From Gemmatimonadota bacterium (lineage in GTDB: Bacteria > Gemmatimonadota > Gemmatimonadetes > Longimicrobiales > RSA9): a stretch of 10,418 nt of DNA. Positions 7,195 to 10,418 of the stretch are shown piece after piece. A program made the translations under genes and the position numbers. The stretch lies in NCBI GenBank assembly GCA_019689775.1, contig JADGGV010000097.1:1-10418 (forward strand), given 5' to 3'. How positions within the stretch are numbered: position 1 is the stretch's first letter; the number at the start of each line of letters is the position of its first letter. The notes under the pieces are model-generated. The model saw nothing but the letters and a program-made list of their open reading frames with translations. It had not been told where the DNA came from and ran no database searches.

Positions 7195-8307
7195 CTATCG
7201 CTTCTCGCTCAAGAGGGTCCGGTAGATCTCCTCATGCCGACGCGCCAGCCGCTCCAGGCTCCAGCGGCCGACCACGCGCGCCCGCGCGCGCTCCCCCGCC
7301 TCCGCGAGGTCGCCCCGCCGCAGCAGCGCCACCAGCCGCTCCGCCAGGCTCTCCGGGTTCGCCGGCTCGAACAGCGTCCCCACGCTCTCGTCGACGATCT
7401 CGGGGAGGCCGCCCACGCGCGACGCCGCCACCGGCCGCTCGCAGCTCATCGCCTCCAGCGCCGCGACGCTCGTCGCCTCCATCAGCGAGGGAAACACCGC
7501 GACCTCGGCCGAGCAGATCAGCCCCGGCATCTCCGCGTTCGGCCGCGCGCCCAGGAAGTGCACGGCGTCCGCCACGCCCAGCTCCCGCGCCAGCGCCTCC
7601 AGCCGCGGGCGCTCCGGCCCGTCCCCCACCAGGATCGCCTCCACGTCGATCTCGGCGCGCACCAGCGGCATCGCCCGCACGAAGTACTCTACCCCGTTCT
7701 TCGGGAACAAGCGCCGCGGGACGATCACGCGCCGCCGCCCCGGCCGCGGCGCCGGCAGCGCGCCCGCGACCGGGCGGAACATATCGGTATCCACGCCGTT
7801 CGTCAGCGCCTCCGCGCGCGGGTGCGGGTAGAGCGACAGCCCCACGTCCCGCAACTCCTCGCTCGCCGCCAGGAGCCAGTCCGCCGACGCGATGATCCGA
7901 CGCAGCACCGGGCGCCAGAGCGGCTTCTTCGCCAGTCGCAGGAAGTGCGACGTGTGCAGCGTGAGCACCAGCGGCTTGCCGTAGAGCCGCTTCGCCAGCA
8001 TCGCCGGGGGGCCGGAGGCGAAATCCTGCGCGTGCAGGACGTCCGCCTCCCGGGCCAGTCGCTCGTACGTCGGGATGCTGGCCAGCGTGTGCAGCGACCA
8101 GCCGAGCGTGTTCTTCCCCGGGAACCACGTCCGCACCACCCGGATCCCCTCCACGACCTCCCGCGCCGCCGCCTCCGGCTTCGAGCGCGACGTCACCATC
8201 GTCACCTCGTGCCCCAGCCGGACCAGGTCGCGGCAGAGATAGTACACGTGGCTCTCGAGGCCGCCCACCTCCGGCGGGAAGTACATGCACTGCTGGAGGA
8301 TCCTCAC
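7195..8307 (-). CDS. Family 4 (GT-B) glycosyltransferase
   Basis: A 370-residue retaining glycosyltransferase that would add a sugar from a nucleotide donor to a growing glycan on the cytoplasmic side. The N-terminal acceptor domain opens with ILQQCMYFPPEVGGLESHVYYL (from residue 3), whose PPEVGGLE is typical of GT4 enzymes. The C-terminal donor domain has PRRLFPKNGVEYFVRAM (Arg199/Lys203), LVGDGPERPRLEALA (227-240) and the EX7E signature Glu277...Glu285 in FPSLMEATSVAALEAM, then RPVAASRVGGLPEIV. Length is normal and no membrane segment is seen. The GTG at 8305-8307 overlaps the wecB stop as GTGA, with GGGAG about eight bases upstream. It is directly coupled to wecB, so it may use ManNAc or GlcNAc units, but donor and acceptor cannot be read from the sequence. 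Confidence 0.92.
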   Translation of the reverse strand: MRILQQCMYFPPEVGGLESHVYYLCRDLVRLGHEVTMVTSRSKPEAAAREVVEGIRVVRTWFPGKNTLGWSLHTLASIPTYERLAREADVLHAQDFASGPPAMLAKRLYGKPLVLTLHTSHFLRLAKKPLWRPVLRRIIASADWLLAASEELRDVGLSLYPHPRAEALTNGVDTDMFRPVAGALPAPRPGRRRVIVPRRLFPKNGVEYFVRAMPLVRAEIDVEAILVGDGPERPRLEALARELGVADAVHFLGARPNAEMPGLICSAEVAVFPSLMEATSVAALEAMSCERPVAASRVGGLPEIVDESVGTLFEPANPESLAERLVALLRRGDLAEAGERARARVVGRWSLERLARRHEEIYRTLLSEKR

Positions 8308-9464
8308 GCCGGCGGCTCCCAGTCCCGCGTCCGACGCGCCCGCCCCGTCAGCGCGTGCGCCACGATGTCGGCGATGCGCTCCGCGGCGCGACCGTCGCCG
8401 TACGGGTTGCGCGCCGCGCCCATCCGCGCACGCGCACCCGCATCGCTCAGGATCTCCTCGCTGTTGCGCAGGATCGCCTCCCGATCCGTGCCCACCAGGC
8501 GGGCCACCCCGGCCCGCACCCCCTCCGGACGCTCCGTCACCTCCCGCAGCACCAACACCGGCGTGCCGAACGTCGGCGCCTCCTCCTGGATCCCCCCCGA
8601 GTCCGTGAGCACGAGCGCTGCACGGCGCAGCGCCTGGACCAGATCGAGGTACCCCAGCGGCGCCGTCAGGTGGATCCGCGGATGCCCGCTCAGGACCTCC
8701 CGCGCCGGCCCGACCACGTTCGGGTTCGGATGCACCGGGTACAGCACCCCCACATCCTCGTGTCGGTCCGCCAGCTCCCGGATCGCACCGAGCGCCTCCC
8801 GCAGCGGCGCGCCGAACGACTCGCGCCGGTGCGCCGTGACCAGCACGAGCCGTCGACCCTCCTCCAGCACCCGGCGCAGCGTCGGATCCGCCACCCCGGC
8901 GCTCCGCGCCGCCACCTCGCCCAACGCGTCCACGACCGTGTTGCCCGTCAAGAACACCGTCGACGGATCCACCCCCTCCGCCACCAGGTTCCGCCGCGCC
9001 TCCGCCGTCGGCGCAAAGTGCAGGTCCGCCACCACCCCGGTCAGCCGCCGGAAGATCTCCTCCGGGTACGGCCGCCACTTGTCGCCGCTGCGCAGCCCCG
9101 CCTCCACGTGCCCCACCCGCACCCGCTCGAAGAACGCCACCAGCCCGCCGAAGAACACCGTCGCCGTGTCCCCCTGCACCAGCACCAGGTCCGGCCGGAA
9201 CGTTCGGTAGACGTCGCGCAGCCCGCTCAGGCAGCCCGCCGCCACGTCGTAGAGATCCTGCCCCTCCCGCATGATCGCCAGGTCCCAGTCGACCTGGAGA
9301 TCGAACACGTCCAGCACCTGATCCAGCAGCTCGCTGTGCTGCCCGGTCAGCGCCACGCGCACCTCGAGCCCACGCTCGCGCCGCAACGCCGCGACGACCG
9401 GGGCGAGCTTGATCCCCTCCGGCCTCGTCCCGATGACGACGAGCACCCGCGCGGGCGCGCTCAC
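8304..9464 (-). CDS. wecB: Non-hydrolysing UDP-N-acetylglucosamine 2-epimerase
   Basis: A 386-residue cytoplasmic enzyme that interconverts UDP-GlcNAc and UDP-ManNAc, feeding ManNAc or ManNAcA into surface glycans. The family landmarks are all present: IGTRPEGIKLAPVV (11-24; Arg14, Lys19), QGDT with Asp99, GHVEAGLRSGD with Glu121, PYPEEIFRRLTG (132-143; Glu136, Arg139), VTAHRRESFG with His212, PVHPNPNV, and TDSGGIQEEAPTFGTPVLVLREVTERPEG (287-315). One oddity is Phe138 in PEEIFR, where E. coli and B. subtilis enzymes, as I recall, have Asn (PEEANR/PEEMNR). The start is GTG 9462-9464, just before the first beta strand, with a G-rich Shine-Dalgarno-like run (GGGGGG) upstream. It is the first gene of the eight-gene operon. 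No WecC-type UDP-ManNAc dehydrogenase is in this window. Confidence 0.95.
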   Translation of the reverse strand: MSAPARVLVVIGTRPEGIKLAPVVAALRRERGLEVRVALTGQHSELLDQVLDVFDLQVDWDLAIMREGQDLYDVAAGCLSGLRDVYRTFRPDLVLVQGDTATVFFGGLVAFFERVRVGHVEAGLRSGDKWRPYPEEIFRRLTGVVADLHFAPTAEARRNLVAEGVDPSTVFLTGNTVVDALGEVAARSAGVADPTLRRVLEEGRRLVLVTAHRRESFGAPLREALGAIRELADRHEDVGVLYPVHPNPNVVGPAREVLSGHPRIHLTAPLGYLDLVQALRRAALVLTDSGGIQEEAPTFGTPVLVLREVTERPEGVRAGVARLVGTDREAILRNSEEILSDAGARARMGAARNPYGDGRAAERIADIVAHALTGRARRTRDWEPPA

Positions 9465-9571
9465 GTCGCCCCCCGCTCGCTCGGCCGCGCCGGGGCGCCA
9501 CCTAGAACAAACTTCATATGGACAGGTCGATATGCTTGTGCCGTCATCACTTGTGGCCCTCGACGCAAGCG
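9465..9571 (-). promoter_or_regulatory. Gap upstream of wecB, likely operon promoter region
   Basis: A 107-bp gap between the GT2 stop and wecB, with an AT-rich core at about 9504-9550 in otherwise very GC-rich DNA. On the minus strand a -10-like TATGAA lies at 9513-9518. It is part of TATGAAGT, an 8-mer identical to one in the HxlR promoter. No good -35 sits at the expected spacing (GCACAA or GGCACA, 3 of 6 at best). Two CACAAG direct repeats occur at 9535-9540 and 9550-9555. No terminator hairpin with a T tract follows the GT2 stop, so transcription from the upstream gene may also continue into wecB. Confidence 0.35.
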
Positions 9572-10390
9572 TTACTTCCGCGCCCGCGCGGGCCCGACCC
9601 CTGGGTCCCGGCGCCGAAGCTCCCGCTCGATGGCATCCAGATCTGCCTGCTGTTGCGCGATCTGCTCCGCGAGGAAGCCGAAGCCGAAGAGCAGGAAACC
9701 GAGCGTCTCGAGGAGGATGACGAGGTAGAGGAGCGGGCGGAAGCCGAAGGCCGGCATCCACTGGAGGATCCGCAGGACGATCGTGACGAGGCCGACGAGG
9801 ACGCCGAGGCCCGCCATGATGATCCCGCTGACGCCGAAGAGGATCAGCGGCTTGCGGGAGAAGAACAGGAAGAAGGCGACGGAGACGAGGTCGAGCAGCC
9901 CCACGACGATGCGCTTGCGGCTGGAGAACTTGGCCTGGCCGTGGCGCCGGGGATAGAGCGTGATGTCGATCTCGGTGACGGTGAAGCCGCGGGCGTAGGC
10001 GAGGACGACGAAGAAGCGGTGCCAGTCGTGCCGCAGGTGGACCTCGTCGAGCACCTCGCGGCGGAACGCCTTCATCGAGTTCAGGTCGGAGACCGGGACG
10101 TCGAAGAGGCGACGGCTGAGGCGGTTGTAGATCGAGGAGACCGCGCGCTTCTCGTAGGCGCCGATCTTCACGCCGGTGACGATGTCCCAGCCTTCCTCGA
10201 GCTTCTCGAGGAAGCGCGGGATCTCCTCGGGCGAGTGCTGAAGGTCGGCGTCGAAGAGGACGAGGTACTCCGCGTCCGTCGCCTCGGCGCCCGTGAGCAT
10301 GGCCTCGGTCTTCCCGAAGTTGCGGCGGTGGCGCACGATCTTGAGCGCCGGCCAGCGCGCGGCCGCCCCGGCCCCGGTCTCGTATTCACA
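9572..10390 (-). CDS. Polyprenyl-phosphate glycosyltransferase, GT2 with two C-terminal TM segments (partial, N-terminus missing)
   Basis: A membrane-bound GT2 of the GtrB/CsbB/ArnC kind, which loads a sugar onto undecaprenyl phosphate. Counting from Val at 10336: RRNFGKTEA (4-12), the DxD motif FDADLQHSPEEIP (28-40), NSMKAFRREVL (86-96), WHRFFVVLAYARGFTVTEI (105-123), PRRHGQAKF, then hydrophobic segments at ~163-190 and ~200-222 and a charged helix AEQIAQQQADLDAIEREL. The frame continues upstream of 10336 (ARWPALKIVRHRRNFGK), and this homology shows that the GTG at 10336 is not the true start. About 60 N-terminal residues with the expected PxYNE and DDGSxDG motifs are missing. The frame meets TGA at 10391-10393, so I stop there: this is either a frameshift, a sequencing or assembly error near a contig end, or a real break. 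The stop codon is TAA 9572-9574. Confidence 0.8.
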   Translation of the reverse strand, partial: CEYETGAGAAARWPALKIVRHRRNFGKTEAMLTGAEATDAEYLVLFDADLQHSPEEIPRFLEKLEEGWDIVTGVKIGAYEKRAVSSIYNRLSRRLFDVPVSDLNSMKAFRREVLDEVHLRHDWHRFFVVLAYARGFTVTEIDITLYPRRHGQAKFSSRKRIVVGLLDLVSVAFFLFFSRKPLILFGVSGIIMAGLGVLVGLVTIVLRILQWMPAFGFRPLLYLVILLETLGFLLFGFGFLAEQIAQQQADLDAIERELRRRDPGVGPARARK

Positions 10391-10418
10391 TCACCGCGGC
10401 CCCCAGACACGAACACAT
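10391..10418 (-). other. Disrupted start of the GT2 coding region at the window edge
   Basis: The GT2 frame has TGA at 10391-10393, where intact enzymes should read an aspartate-rich DDGSxDG motif. In another minus-strand frame the edge reads VFVSGGRGDVNT from 10416. This faintly resembles VFVDDGSRDGT, as if a frameshift and several base errors lay here. I cannot tell pseudogenisation from poor contig-end sequence. Confidence 0.4.

Noticed and set aside
4825..9210. Long plus-strand open frames (4825-6513 and 6547-9210)
   Set aside because: They are antisense to the YfhO, GT4 and wecB genes and encode Arg/Pro/His-rich sequence with no recognisable domain. GC-rich codons with few stops in the complement explain their length.
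9465..9571. Sigma-54 promoter or riboswitch upstream of wecB
   Set aside because: No GG-N10-GC pair fits the -24/-12 pattern, and the gap is too short and unstructured for a recognisable riboswitch.
9582..9593. Perfect 12-bp palindrome GCCCGCGCGGGC as a terminator or protein site
   Set aside because: It lies within the last codons of the GT2 gene, has no T tract after it, and is the kind of palindrome expected in DNA this GC-rich.
10334..10336. GTG at 10336 as the true start of the edge GT2
   Set aside because: It would remove the nucleotide-binding first third of the GT2 fold, and family-like residues continue upstream in frame.

Overview
This is a GC-rich bacterial window in which every gene I can support lies on the minus strand. 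I read it as a cell-envelope or surface-polysaccharide locus. The GC content, GTG starts, YfhO-type membrane protein and zinc-ribbon/PlsC pairing would fit Gemmatimonadota or another GC-rich soil or sediment lineage. That is only an impression, because there is no rRNA or other marker gene here.

Layout, in transcription order from the right edge to the left. (1) 10390-9572: a family 2 glycosyltransferase with two C-terminal membrane segments (GtrB/CsbB/ArnC-like). Its N-terminus is missing at the window edge, and the last ~30 bases do not read through. (2) 9571-9465: a relatively AT-rich gap of 107 bp, the likely start of the main operon. (3) 9464-1024: eight tightly packed genes: UDP-GlcNAc 2-epimerase (wecB), a GT4 glycosyltransferase, a YfhO-family membrane protein, a SAM methyltransferase, an UPF0104/LPG-synthase-TM membrane protein, a polyprenol-phosphate mannose synthase-like GT2, a zinc-ribbon protein of unknown function, and a PlsC-like acyltransferase. 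Five junctions are 4-nt GTGA or ATGA overlaps, one is an exact abutment, and one is a 4-nt gap. (4) 958-918: an intrinsic terminator (8-bp perfect stem plus a T tract) closes the operon. (5) 800-675: a promoter/operator region with repeated ACTTCA-type motifs. (6) 674-3: an HxlR-family regulator with an SCP2-like C-terminal domain.

How the genes may work together (inference): WecB supplies UDP-ManNAc and the GT4 enzyme builds a glycan. The two GT2 enzymes would charge polyprenyl phosphate with sugars on the cytoplasmic side. The UPF0104 protein and the YfhO-type GT-C protein are candidates for moving or using those lipid-linked sugars outside the membrane. The pairing of a CsbB-type GT2 with YfhO resembles the Bacillus subtilis lipoteichoic-acid glycosylation route, and the pairing of a DPM-type GT2 with a multi-TM partner resembles the fused archaeal protein AglD. 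The HxlR gene has its own promoter, which looks autoregulated. An 8-mer from its operator recurs in the gap upstream of wecB.

The long plus-strand reading frames are antisense shadows of these genes. I see no RNA genes, CRISPR arrays, insertion sequences or phage genes.
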